Below, one piece after another: positions 53,529 through 61,471 of a DNA stretch of 64,000 nt (the first letter of the stretch is position 1; each line of letters starts with the position of its first letter). The stretch is taken from NCBI RefSeq assembly GCF_937888285.1, contig NZ_CALART010000015.1, forward strand, positions 1 through 64,000. The letters are read 5' to 3'. This DNA comes from an uncultured Aquimonas sp. GTDB lineage: Bacteria; Pseudomonadota; Gammaproteobacteria; Xanthomonadales; Xanthomonadaceae. The position numbers and the translations under genes are program-made. The notes below the pieces were generated by a model that had not been told where the DNA came from, did no database searches, and saw nothing but the letters and a program-made list of their open reading frames with translations.

Positions 53529-55748
53529 TCAAAACACCTCCCGCCGATACCGCCCCTCGGCCAGCAGCACATCGACTGCGCCTTCGCCCAGCAACTCGAT
53601 CAGACAGGCGTGCACGCCCTCGCCCATCCCTCGGCGGCTGCCGCAGACGCGCAGGTGCGCGCCGCGGGCCAGCCAGTCCTGCAATCGGGTGGCCTGTGCG
53701 CGCAGCGCGTCCTGCACGTAGGCCGGCGCGTGGGGATCGCGCGAGAAGCACAGGTCGAGGTGCTGCAGGCGCCCGGCGTCGAGATGAGACTGCAGTTCAT
53801 CGGCCAGCACGCGGTCGAGCTTGGGATCACGCTCACCGAACAGCAGCCAGTTCGCGTGCAGGCCCTGTTCGATGCGCGCATCGAGCAGGCCGAGCAGACC
53901 GGCGAGTCCGCTGCCGGCGCCGATCAGGATCAGCGGTGCCTCGGGCGGCGGCGGGCGGAAGGCGGGGTTGTTGCGCACGCGCAGCGAGAGTTCGCTGCCG
54001 ATCGGGCTGTCCAGCAGGGTGCCAGAGCCGAGCCCGGGTCGACCGTCGGCGTGGTTCTGCCGGCGCACGATCAGGCGCAGGCGGCCGCTGGCTGGCGTGC
54101 TGGCGATCGAGTACTCGCGAGGCGGCAGGCGCGGCAGCCTTTCGAGCAGGTCGAGGTCGATCCGCTCGATCGTTTCCACTTCGAGCGCCTGCACACCGTC
54201 AGGCGCGTGGGCGTGGCCATCGGCAACAGGGCGGTCCGCCATCGGCAGCGCGTCCAGCGCGCGCTCGCGCAGCGCTTCACCCAGCAGCATCTGCCGGCCC
54301 TGGACGTCGACCGGCTCGGCGCCATCGAGGCCCTGTGCCGCGATCCAGGCCTGCACTGCCGCGGGCGGATTCAGCGGCTGCAGCACGGCCACATCGCCGG
54401 GCTCCCAGCTATGCGTCGCGTCGAGCGGTACAAGCTCGATCTCCCACAGGGTTGGTGAGAGGCTGTGCGGATTCAGGCGACTGCGCGAGTGGAGGCGCCA
54501 GCGCTGCCAGGATCGCGCCTGCCGGGTGACGCCGGGCATGCTGTCGCCCGCTACGGCGAGCGGAGCCAACACTGATGGTGTGGCAGCTGTCCCGCCCTGG
54601 CCTGCGCCGACGCTGAGGTGCGCCGGCCTCGATGACGCCTCAAGCAGGACCGCATCCGCTGCCGCGGCCAGCGCGCTCCTCGCCACGCTCTCGACCCCTT
54701 GCAGCCAGGCCTCGATCGCCTGCGGATCGCCGTCGTCGACTTCGATGCGATCGAAGAGCGGACGCGCCGCGCAGCGCTGCAGCCAGACATCCAGCGCGCG
54801 CCCGAAGGCGCAGTAGTCGCGGTAGCTGCGGTCGCCCAGGGCGAGCACGGCGAAGCGCAGATCGGGCAGCGCCGGCGTCTGCGACATCAATCGGCGCACA
54901 AAGGCCGCGGCGGTATCGGGGGCATCGCCTTCTCCCGTGGTGCTGGCGACCAGCAGCAGGCGACGCGCGGCGTGCAGGCCGGCGGCGTCCAGCTCGGCGA
55001 TGGAAAGCAGTCTGGCCTCGGCGCCGAGCGCGCGCAGACGGACTGCGGTGTGTTCAGCGAGCTGCTGGGCCTGCCCGGTCTGGCTGGCGTGCACCACCCA
55101 CCACGCCTCACTCGCGCGACCGTTCGCCGATGGGCCCGCAGTCGGGCGCAGGCGGCGGCGCAGCCAGGGGGCGGCCAGCAGGATCCAGGCGCAGCCGCCG
55201 AACGCGGCCATGACTTCAGGTGGGATCCGCGTTGGCGCGGGCAGCGGCTCTGGTGGGCCGATCGAATCACCACTGAAGGCGTCCAGACGCTGCAGCAGGC
55301 GGACACCCTCACGCTCGAAGCGGACCTCGGCATCGCGCGTGGCATCGCCGGCGCGGGCATACAGAACGCGGACGGAGGGCGCGTGCGCCTCATGGGCTGA
55401 GGGCTGTGTCGGCGCAGCGCTGTCTGGGCCCCCGCCTTCGCGGGGACGACGATTCGAGGCGATGGGCGTGGGTACGGCTGCCTTGAATCCGGTCGCGCCG
55501 CGGTCGTGCGCGCCCATCGGAGGGGTCGAGGGAGCGTCGAGCGCGCGGCCCGCATGCACATGCCGAGCGTCGGCGCGCGCAGTCGAGGCGTCGGCGACTC
55601 GCCAGCTCTCGATCAGGCGCTCGACCGACAGCGGCCGCGCGCCTGTGCTGGCCGCCGGCGCTGCGTCGGCAGGCCAGCGCGCCCATAGCAGGGGTAAAGC
55701 GGCGAGCGCGAGCAGGGCCAGCCACCAGAGCGGTCGCAGCCGGCTCAC
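53529..55748 (-). CDS. Membrane-anchored diflavin reductase (sulfite reductase flavoprotein type)
   Basis: Likely passes electrons from NADPH through FAD and FMN to a membrane or periplasmic acceptor. The start is GTG at 55748, overlapping the apbE stop by 4 bp, giving 739 residues. Two transmembrane segments (about 6–22 and 183–196) enclose a poorly conserved, probably periplasmic stretch in which residues 99–110 (NRRPREGGGPDS) come from a dispersed repeat. A flavodoxin domain follows (215–365, HASQTGQAQQLAEHTA), then the FAD domain with REYS (544–547) and the NADPH domain with GAGSGLAGLLGLL and VCGSRRGMGEGVH, ending YRREVF. The paired transmembrane anchor suggests a PepSY-type ferri-reductase, not soluble CysJ. 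No cysI partner is nearby. Confidence 0.88.
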   Translation of the reverse strand: MSRLRPLWWLALLALAALPLLWARWPADAAPAASTGARPLSVERLIESWRVADASTARADARHVHAGRALDAPSTPPMGAHDRGATGFKAAVPTPIASNRRPREGGGPDSAAPTQPSAHEAHAPSVRVLYARAGDATRDAEVRFEREGVRLLQRLDAFSGDSIGPPEPLPAPTRIPPEVMAAFGGCAWILLAAPWLRRRLRPTAGPSANGRASEAWWVVHASQTGQAQQLAEHTAVRLRALGAEARLLSIAELDAAGLHAARRLLLVASTTGEGDAPDTAAAFVRRLMSQTPALPDLRFAVLALGDRSYRDYCAFGRALDVWLQRCAARPLFDRIEVDDGDPQAIEAWLQGVESVARSALAAAADAVLLEASSRPAHLSVGAGQGGTAATPSVLAPLAVAGDSMPGVTRQARSWQRWRLHSRSRLNPHSLSPTLWEIELVPLDATHSWEPGDVAVLQPLNPPAAVQAWIAAQGLDGAEPVDVQGRQMLLGEALRERALDALPMADRPVADGHAHAPDGVQALEVETIERIDLDLLERLPRLPPREYSIASTPASGRLRLIVRRQNHADGRPGLGSGTLLDSPIGSELSLRVRNNPAFRPPPPEAPLILIGAGSGLAGLLGLLDARIEQGLHANWLLFGERDPKLDRVLADELQSHLDAGRLQHLDLCFSRDPHAPAYVQDALRAQATRLQDWLARGAHLRVCGSRRGMGEGVHACLIELLGEGAVDVLLAEGRYRREVF
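55422..55456. repeat. CCCGCCTTCGCGGGG-type dispersed hairpin inside a coding sequence
   Basis: The plus strand shows CTGGGCCCCCGCCTTCGCGG followed by GGACGACG, a hairpin resembling the small mobile-looking repeats common in proteobacterial spacers (CCCGCGAAGGCGGGGATCCAG type). Here it lies in frame within the diflavin reductase gene. Confidence 0.7.
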
Positions 55749-56806
55749 TCGACGACCTGCAGCGCTTCGAAGGCGGGCGTGCGGCGCTCTTGCCATGCGT
55801 CGTCCGCGCGATACACGAAGCGGGCGGCAATGCCGCGCTCGCTGGCCCACTCGAAGCCCTGCTCCGGCCCCAGCACCGACAGCGTGGTGGCCAGGCCATC
55901 GGCCTGCATGCAGCTCGCGTGCACCACGCTGACGGCGATACCGGCCTGCGCGATCGGCTGGCCCGAGCGCGGATCGATCATGTGCGAGTAGCGGCGTCCG
56001 TCCTGTTCGAAGAACTGGCGGTAGTCGCCGGAGGTGGCAACGGCCTGATCGCTGAGCACGATGCCGGTGGCAGCGCCCTCCACGCTCGGCCCCTCCAGAC
56101 CGACGCGCCAGGGTCGACCATTCGGATGCTGGCCGTGGGCGCGCAGCTCGCCGCCAACCTCGATCAGCAGATCCACATAGCCCGCCGCACGCAGGGCCTC
56201 GGCGATGCGATCCACGGCGTGGCCCTTGGCGATGGCCGACAAGTCGAGGGACAGGCCGCCCGGCTGGATCAGGCCCCCGCCTTCGAACTGCACGCGCGGC
56301 CAGCCGATGCGGCTGCGCAGGGCTTCAATCTCGGCGGGCGCAGGCGCGGCCTGGCGCGGGCGGCCCGGGCCGAAGCCCCAGAGCTCGACCAGCGGGCCGA
56401 CGGTCGGATCAAAGGCGCCGCCGCTGTCCTCGGCCAATGCCAGTGCGGCCTTCAGCACCGCCTGCAGCTGCGCCGGCACAGGGTGCTGCGTGCCCGCGGC
56501 CGCGGCGTTGAAGCGCGAGAGATCCGAATCCGGCTCCCAGGTGCTCATCTGCGCCACCACCTGCTGCAGCTCGGCCTCGATCAGCGGCCGCGCGCGCGTC
56601 TCGTCGGCACCGGCGTCGCCGATCAGCACCGACCAGCCGGTGCCCATGGACTGGCCTTCCAGTCGCAGGGGCTCGGGCGGGCGGGCGCAGCCGGACAGGA
56701 CGAGCAGAACGCACAGGAACAGCAGCGCGGAACGGGCATGGATCGCCGCATGACGCGCGGCAATGGCCGAGTGTCCGCCTGCCTCGCTTCGCTGCTCGCC
56801 GCGCAT
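55745..56806 (-). CDS. apbE: ApbE-type FAD:protein FMN transferase lipoprotein
   Basis: Periplasmic enzyme that uses FAD to attach FMN to Thr or Ser of target proteins. It has 353 residues with a lipoprotein signal (LLVLSGC, Cys near 40). QSMGTGWSVLI, DPTVGPLVELWGFGP, DLSAIAKGHAVDRIAEAL, GGELRAHG, SHMIDPRSGQPI and ASCMQADGLATTLSVLG follow the family order, including the Mg-binding Asp/Thr region. It overlaps the downstream reductase gene by 4 bp and follows the DUF4198 gene by 26 bp. Its likely substrate is the DUF2271 protein encoded two genes upstream. Confidence 0.94.
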   Translation of the reverse strand: MRGEQRSEAGGHSAIAARHAAIHARSALLFLCVLLVLSGCARPPEPLRLEGQSMGTGWSVLIGDAGADETRARPLIEAELQQVVAQMSTWEPDSDLSRFNAAAAGTQHPVPAQLQAVLKAALALAEDSGGAFDPTVGPLVELWGFGPGRPRQAAPAPAEIEALRSRIGWPRVQFEGGGLIQPGGLSLDLSAIAKGHAVDRIAEALRAAGYVDLLIEVGGELRAHGQHPNGRPWRVGLEGPSVEGAATGIVLSDQAVATSGDYRQFFEQDGRRYSHMIDPRSGQPIAQAGIAVSVVHASCMQADGLATTLSVLGPEQGFEWASERGIAARFVYRADDAWQERRTPAFEALQVVE

Positions 56807-56832
56807 CGCCTGCTCGTCTCCTCGTCCGAATC

Positions 56833-57639
56833 TCAGGGCAGCACTTCCAGCGTCGCCACATAGCTGGCGCGACGCTGGGTGGCCGGTGCGATGGTCGCCT
56901 TGTCGTCGCTCACGCTGGCCTCCAGCCAGTACATGCCGGCGCTGGGCCAGGTCACCGCGAAGGCGCCATTCTCGCCGGTGCGCAGCTTGATCTCCTGCTG
57001 GGCGTCGCGGTAGCGGGTGCCGCCGTTGACCATCTCGACATCGACGCCGGCCGCGGGCGCGCCGTCGAGAAGCAGGCGGAACTCGGCGGTGTCGCCGACC
57101 ATCAGATCGTTCGGATGACCGACGAATTCCAGGCTCAAGCCTTGCGGCGCGGGCGCGATGTTCTCGCGGCTGGGCCTGCCCAAAGTCACGAAGGTTTCGA
57201 TGCGGTTCTGCGCCTGGGTGACCTGCAGCTTGTCGGCGCCGGGCGGCACCTGTGCAGCGAAGTCCTCGGCGCGACCGCGCCAGCGCTTGGGCTCACCGCC
57301 CTCCTCCCAGCTCGCGAACAGCCCGCTGTTGGCGAGCGCGATGCGGTAGGTGCCGGGGGCCGTCAGCTCCAGGTCGAAGACGCTGCGCAGGCGGCCGGTG
57401 TGCGCGTTCTGCGGGCTCACCGCGCTGCCGTCGGGCGCGGCGACATTCAGCGCGTCCAGCCGCAGCGACACATGGTTGAAGTAGTACAGATCGTTGGAGA
57501 CGGCCGCATCGACGGTGATCCAGGCGGTCTCGCTGGACAGCACGGTGTCGGAGGGCAGCAGCCAGGTCTTGTGCGCCTGCGCGGACAGCGGCAGGGCGGC
57601 GATCAGGGCGAGTGCGGCGTAGCGAAGTGCGGTGCGCAT
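56833..57639 (-). CDS. DUF4198 periplasmic protein
   Basis: 268 residues from the ATG at 57639 with a Sec signal peptide (MRTALRYAALALIAALPLSAQA). It starts HKTWLLPSDTVLS after cleavage, typical of the DUF4198 (nickel/cobalt-transport-associated) family. Its C-terminal half (about 165–268, VGDTAEFRLLLDGAPAAGVDVEM and NGAFAVTWPSAGMYWLEAS) is a CNA-B-like beta-sandwich. No cysteine or flavinylation motif is evident. The position between the DUF2271 and apbE genes suggests a metal-handling or scaffolding part in the same periplasmic system. The molecular function is unknown. Confidence 0.85.
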   Translation of the reverse strand: MRTALRYAALALIAALPLSAQAHKTWLLPSDTVLSSETAWITVDAAVSNDLYYFNHVSLRLDALNVAAPDGSAVSPQNAHTGRLRSVFDLELTAPGTYRIALANSGLFASWEEGGEPKRWRGRAEDFAAQVPPGADKLQVTQAQNRIETFVTLGRPSRENIAPAPQGLSLEFVGHPNDLMVGDTAEFRLLLDGAPAAGVDVEMVNGGTRYRDAQQEIKLRTGENGAFAVTWPSAGMYWLEASVSDDKATIAPATQRRASYVATLEVLP

Positions 57640-57699
57640 GGGACTTCTTCTCCGGGTGTCAGGATGGTGCTGCGCGTCACCGCGCATGCGGGATTTCGA

Positions 57700-58236
57700 T
57701 CAGGGCTTCAGCTTCAGGCTGAGCGCGCCGAGCTCGCGCTCGCCGTTGGCACTCAGTTCCACGGCCTGCGTCGGCGGCCACTGGAAGTCGATCTGCAGCA
57801 GCTCGCGGCCGCCGACCTCGCGCGAGGCTTCCACCATCAACCGGTAGTCACCGGCGGCGAGGCCGGCCAGCGGCGGCTGGGTCGAATCGAACTTCAGCGG
57901 ATGGCGACCGACCGGGCGCGTGGCCGCGCTCAGGCCGTCCACGGGCATGTCGAGATCACGGCCACCGCGGCGCCACCACTGGCGCAGATCCTTCAGCCAC
58001 TTCGTGCCTTCGTTGTCGCGCATGCCGATGTCGTACCAGACCGACAGCTGGGCGGCGACCTGGCCATCGGGCGATTCGAGCCAGGCGGCAACATAGGGCC
58101 GGTGGTACTCGGCGACATCGAGGCGCGGGATCTCGACCTCGATCGACAGCTCGGCTGCACGGACGGCGGCGAGCGGCGCCAGCGCCAGCAGCGCGCCGAC
58201 GAGACAGGTGGCGAAGAACTTCGGGGAGTCAGTCAT
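57700..58236 (-). CDS. DUF2271 periplasmic protein with a candidate FMN-attachment motif
   Basis: 178 residues from the ATG at 58236; the longer open frame upstream runs into the PepSY gene and is rejected. A signal peptide (MTDSPKFFATCLVGALLALAPLAAVRA) is followed by the DUF2271 beta domain (VEIPRLDVAEYHRPYVAAWLE, LSVWYDIG, WLKDLRQWWRRG). Residues 100–106 read DGLSAAT, close to the ApbE target pattern D-G-x-S/T-G/A-A-T, with T106 the predicted FMN acceptor. It is probably a small periplasmic flavoprotein electron carrier; flavinylation is inferred. Confidence 0.87.
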   Translation of the reverse strand: MTDSPKFFATCLVGALLALAPLAAVRAAELSIEVEIPRLDVAEYHRPYVAAWLESPDGQVAAQLSVWYDIGMRDNEGTKWLKDLRQWWRRGGRDLDMPVDGLSAATRPVGRHPLKFDSTQPPLAGLAAGDYRLMVEASREVGGRELLQIDFQWPPTQAVELSANGERELGALSLKLKP

Positions 58237-58253
58237 CGGCGATTCCAGACGGG

Positions 58254-58877
58254 TCAATGGATAAACAGCAGGGAGATCAGCAGGGGCAGCACGAAGCCCA
58301 AGCCCACCACCGGCCAGGTTCCGGGGCGCTGGCGCGCATGCATCTGCAGCAGCACCAGACCGGTGAGGCAGAACACCACGCAGGCCACCGCAAACAGATC
58401 GATGAACCAGGACCACACCGGACCGGTGTGGCGGCCCTTGTGCAGGTCGTTGAGCCAAGCGATCCAGCCGCGATCGGTGCGCTCGTGCTTCACCTCGCCC
58501 GATTCCAGATCGAGGCTGAGCCAGGCATCGCCGCCCGGCCGCGGCAGCGAGAGGTAGATTTCCTCCGGCGACCATTCGGCCTCGATCGCTTCCACGCGCA
58601 GATCGAGTTCGGCGCGCAGCCAGGCGTTGGCATCGGGCGGCAAGGGCGCGGTGTCGGCGTCCTCGACGCGCGCCTGCAGCTCAACAAGCAGCGGCGCAGG
58701 CAACTGGGCGAGTCGCAGCTCCACGCGCGGCCGCGCTTCGATGCGACCGGCGTGGTTGAGCGTGATGCCGGTGATGGCGAACAGCAGCATCGCCACCAGA
58801 CACAGGGCTGAGCTGACCCAGTGCCAGAGATGCAGCTGCTTCAACCACCAGCCTCGCTGTGCCTGCACGGTCTGCAT
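58254..58877 (-). CDS. PepSY-domain inner-membrane protein
   Basis: 207 residues from the ATG at 58877, 8 bp after the receptor gene stop. A first transmembrane helix (about 22–42, HWVSSALCLVAMLLFAITG), a periplasmic domain (about 45–145) and two C-terminal helices (about 155–177 and 187–206). Histidines flank the helices (HLWHW, NHAG, LNDLHKGRHTGPVW), as in PepSY-associated proteins thought to bind heme or carry electrons. It is likely the membrane component of a ferric-siderophore reductase with the DUF2271 and diflavin proteins. Confidence 0.85.
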   Translation of the reverse strand: MQTVQAQRGWWLKQLHLWHWVSSALCLVAMLLFAITGITLNHAGRIEARPRVELRLAQLPAPLLVELQARVEDADTAPLPPDANAWLRAELDLRVEAIEAEWSPEEIYLSLPRPGGDAWLSLDLESGEVKHERTDRGWIAWLNDLHKGRHTGPVWSWFIDLFAVACVVFCLTGLVLLQMHARQRPGTWPVVGLGFVLPLLISLLFIH

Positions 58878-58885
58878 GCCCGCCG

Positions 58886-61024
58886 TCAGAAGTCCACGTT
58901 CAGCGAGACCCACAGCCGGCGGCCGTCTTCACTGTTGATGTGGGTGTTGGCGTAGCTGATCGCGCCGGTGCCGAGGTTGCTGACGTAGGGGACGTAGTCG
59001 ATGAAGCTCTTGTCGAACAGGTTGTAAAGCACGGCGTTCAGGGACACCTGCTCGTTGATGCGCCAGCTGCCGCCGACGTGGTGCACGGTGTAGGGCTTGT
59101 AGTCGCCCAGCTGGTCCTGGGCCAGGCCGGCACCGCGGTAGCGCGCACTGCGGTACTGGCTGCGCAGGAACAGGCGGAAGTCCGCGCTGGCCTGCCATTC
59201 GAGCGCCGCGTTCAACATGTGTTTCGGCGTGTTGGTCAGCGGCTGGCCGGCGGCAGCACCGCTCTTCTGCTCGCTGTCGGTGTGGGTGTAGTTGGTCTTG
59301 AGCGTCCAGGCCGGGATCAGCGGCAGGCTGGCCGAGAACTCGTAGCCGCGGGTCACGGCCTCATCGATGTTCACGCTCTGACCAAAGGTGTCGATGCTCG
59401 GCCAGGTGCCCACATCCACACAACCCGGACGGTTGGGCGAGGCCGCGAAGCTGCAGTTCGGCACCGGCACGCCGCTGGCGATCTTGTCCTTGAATTCGTT
59501 GTTGAACAGGCTGAAGGCGATGTTGAGGTCATCGCCGCGGCCGTATTGGACGCCCAGCTCGGCATTGGTGCTTGTCTCGGGCTTGAGGCCGGGCGTGCCG
59601 ATCAGCGGGATGCGGCCCTGGCCGCCGAAACCGTTGATGCCCGGCGTCAGCTGCTCCACCCGCGGCGTCTTGAAGCCACGACTGATGCCGCCCTTGAACA
59701 CCCAGTTCTCGTTGGCGTTGAACACCAGATAGGCTCGCGGGCTGGTCTGGCCGCCGAAGGTGCTGTGGTCGTCGCGGCGCGCGCCCAGCGTCAGCTTGAG
59801 GTCATCGCGCAGGCTCCACTCGTCCTCGGCGAACAGCGCCCACTGGCGGAAGTCGAAGGCCTCGCTGACCACGCCGTCGACCATCTCGGCCTCCCACCAT
59901 TGGCCGCCGACGCTGAGCATGTGGCGCTCGAAGTCGGTGACGAGCTTGGCGTCGAGCACCTGGTTCTGCGCTTCGAGCTTGCGCGGCGTACCGGCGCCGG
60001 CCACGCCCGGCGGAATCAGGCGACCGATCGTCTCGGTGGTGTTCTGCATGAGGGTGGTGTCGAGCGCACCGAAGCCGAGGCGCGCCGACCAGGCCAGGGT
60101 CGCCTGGTCGCGGTGGTAGCGCTGTTCCGGGCCGTAACCACCGGTGCCCAGCGTGCCTACCTGCCCCGTGCTGTTGTCGTAACGCTGGCGGTTGCGGCTG
60201 GCCTCAAACCAGAGTTCGTGGTTCTCGGCCGGCGTCAGCGACAGCCGCGTGCCGAGGTTGAAGTTGTCATAGGCCACCGGGTTGGCGCCCATCCACGGCA
60301 CGACCTCGGTGCCGGCCAGGTTCTGGTAGCGGATGTCGGCCTCGCCGCGCTCGAAGAAGCCGCCCCACACCGCGAGGCCCAGGGTCTCGCGCGACAGAGG
60401 ACCGGTCGCGTAGAAGTTGCCCGAGTGGGTGTTGCCGAAGCGGCTGTCGTCCTGCTGCGCGGTGTCGAGGCCCAGCGAGCCGCGCCAGCTCTCGGCCACC
60501 TTGCGGGTGATGATGTTGACCACGCCGCCCATGGCATCCGAGCCGTACAGAGTCGACATCGGGCCGCGGATCACCTCGATGCGCTCGATGGCGGACAGCG
60601 GCGGAATGAAGTTGTTGGCGGTGCCGCCGAAGCCGTTGGGGGTGACATTGCCGGCGGCGTTCTGGCGACGGCCGTCGATCAGGATCAGGGTGTAGTCCGA
60701 CGGCATGCCGCGGATGCTGATCGCCGGCGCGCCGGTCTTGTCCCAGGCGTCGCCGATGTCGATGCCCTGCACGTCCGACAGCGCCTCGGCCAGGCCGTGG
60801 AAGTTCTGCAGTTCGAGTTCTTCACGGGTGATCACGCTGATGCTGGCCGGGGCCTCGCGGATCATCTGCGCGAAGCCCGAGGCGGTGACCACGATCTGGT
60901 CGAGCCGCTCGGCGGCAGCGGCAGTCGCCGAGGCCTCGGCGCGGGCGGCGGGCGTGGCCGCCAGGGCGGAAACAAGGCAAAGCGACAGCGTGGCGCGCGC
61001 AGGCACCGTCGAACGCAGACTCAC
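58886..61024 (-). CDS. TonB-dependent outer-membrane receptor (siderophore type)
   Basis: 712 residues with a Sec signal peptide (about 1–29), a TonB-box-like LDQIVVTAS, a plug domain (about 45–160, IRGMPSDYTLILIDGRRQN, IERIEVIRGPMSTLYGSDAMGGVVNIITR) and a 22-strand barrel ending in WVSLNVDF with terminal Phe. The plug resembles catecholate or ferric-siderophore receptors of the CirA/BfrA group. It is the first gene of the reductase cluster, behind a Fur-like palindrome. The ligand is not identifiable from sequence. Confidence 0.93.
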   Translation of the reverse strand: MSLRSTVPARATLSLCLVSALAATPAARAEASATAAAAERLDQIVVTASGFAQMIREAPASISVITREELELQNFHGLAEALSDVQGIDIGDAWDKTGAPAISIRGMPSDYTLILIDGRRQNAAGNVTPNGFGGTANNFIPPLSAIERIEVIRGPMSTLYGSDAMGGVVNIITRKVAESWRGSLGLDTAQQDDSRFGNTHSGNFYATGPLSRETLGLAVWGGFFERGEADIRYQNLAGTEVVPWMGANPVAYDNFNLGTRLSLTPAENHELWFEASRNRQRYDNSTGQVGTLGTGGYGPEQRYHRDQATLAWSARLGFGALDTTLMQNTTETIGRLIPPGVAGAGTPRKLEAQNQVLDAKLVTDFERHMLSVGGQWWEAEMVDGVVSEAFDFRQWALFAEDEWSLRDDLKLTLGARRDDHSTFGGQTSPRAYLVFNANENWVFKGGISRGFKTPRVEQLTPGINGFGGQGRIPLIGTPGLKPETSTNAELGVQYGRGDDLNIAFSLFNNEFKDKIASGVPVPNCSFAASPNRPGCVDVGTWPSIDTFGQSVNIDEAVTRGYEFSASLPLIPAWTLKTNYTHTDSEQKSGAAAGQPLTNTPKHMLNAALEWQASADFRLFLRSQYRSARYRGAGLAQDQLGDYKPYTVHHVGGSWRINEQVSLNAVLYNLFDKSFIDYVPYVSNLGTGAISYANTHINSEDGRRLWVSLNVDF

Positions 61025-61105
61025 ATTGGTTCTCCTGGGGAAGCTGGAAAACCCGGTCTGGCGTCGGCTGGACGGGTGTCAAGAAGTCGTAGAGAGCTTA
61101 TTGCA

Positions 61106-61124
61106 AATGCGAACGCGTCGCAAT
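61106..61124. promoter_or_regulatory. Fur-box-like palindrome upstream of the TonB receptor
   Basis: The 19-bp sequence AATGCGAACGCGTCGCAAT has 7-bp half sites AATGCGA and TCGCAAT around 5 bp, with one imperfect pair. It lies about 82 bp before the receptor ATG. It has the size and symmetry of a Fur site but is more GC-rich than GATAATGATAATCATTATC. Iron control is therefore plausible but unproven. Confidence 0.4.
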
Positions 61125-61135
61125 AGTGAAGAGCT

Positions 61136-61442
61136 GGGATTGGGGATTAGCAGCGGGCTCGCGCTCCACGCAGCGGCGAGCCGCCGGGCTTCGAGCCCCT
61201 CTCCCCTCGGGAGAGGGGTTGGGGTGAGGGCTGGGTGTCCTCAGGTGGGTCCAAGAAGGGGCGTCTGGGCTAAAGCCCTATGCGATTTGGGCAACCAAAT
61301 CGTGGCCATCTCTGATGGTCGCCGCGCCCAGGAGTGCAGCGCAGAGCGCTCGGACGTTCGGCAATGCGCGCCGCAGCCGCGCGTGCGCGTGCGCGTGCGC
61401 ATCGCTTCGCACCCAATCCTGAATCCCGAATCCCGAATCCCG
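61136..61442. repeat. Spacer with family 1 array, family 2 copy and alternating GC tract
   Basis: This part of the 447-bp receptor–ygjP spacer has no gene. It contains a short GGGATTGGGGATT arm (61136–61148), a family 2 copy GCCCCTCTCCCCTCGGGAGA...GTGAGGG (61195–61231), a CGATTTGG-GCAA-CCAAATCG hairpin (61283–61302), 24 bp of alternating purine-pyrimidine (61379–61402) and a GAATCCC array (61412–61442). Confidence 0.75.
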
Positions 61443-61443
61443 C

Positions 61444-61465
61444 GCTCCGGCGCCAGCGCCGGAGC
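61444..61465 (-). terminator. Hairpin after the ygjP-like gene
   Basis: A 9–10 bp GCTCCGGCGC/GCGCCGGAGC stem lies 6 bp after the stop codon, followed on the minus strand by the GGGATTC array and not by a T-run. It is the same hairpin-then-array order as at the left end of the window. Confidence 0.5.
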
Positions 61466-61471
61466 ACACGC

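Noticed and set aside
53529..55748. Assimilatory sulfite reductase CysJ
   Set aside because: No cysI or cysH is nearby, the protein has two N-terminal membrane helices, and the neighbours are iron- and flavin-related.
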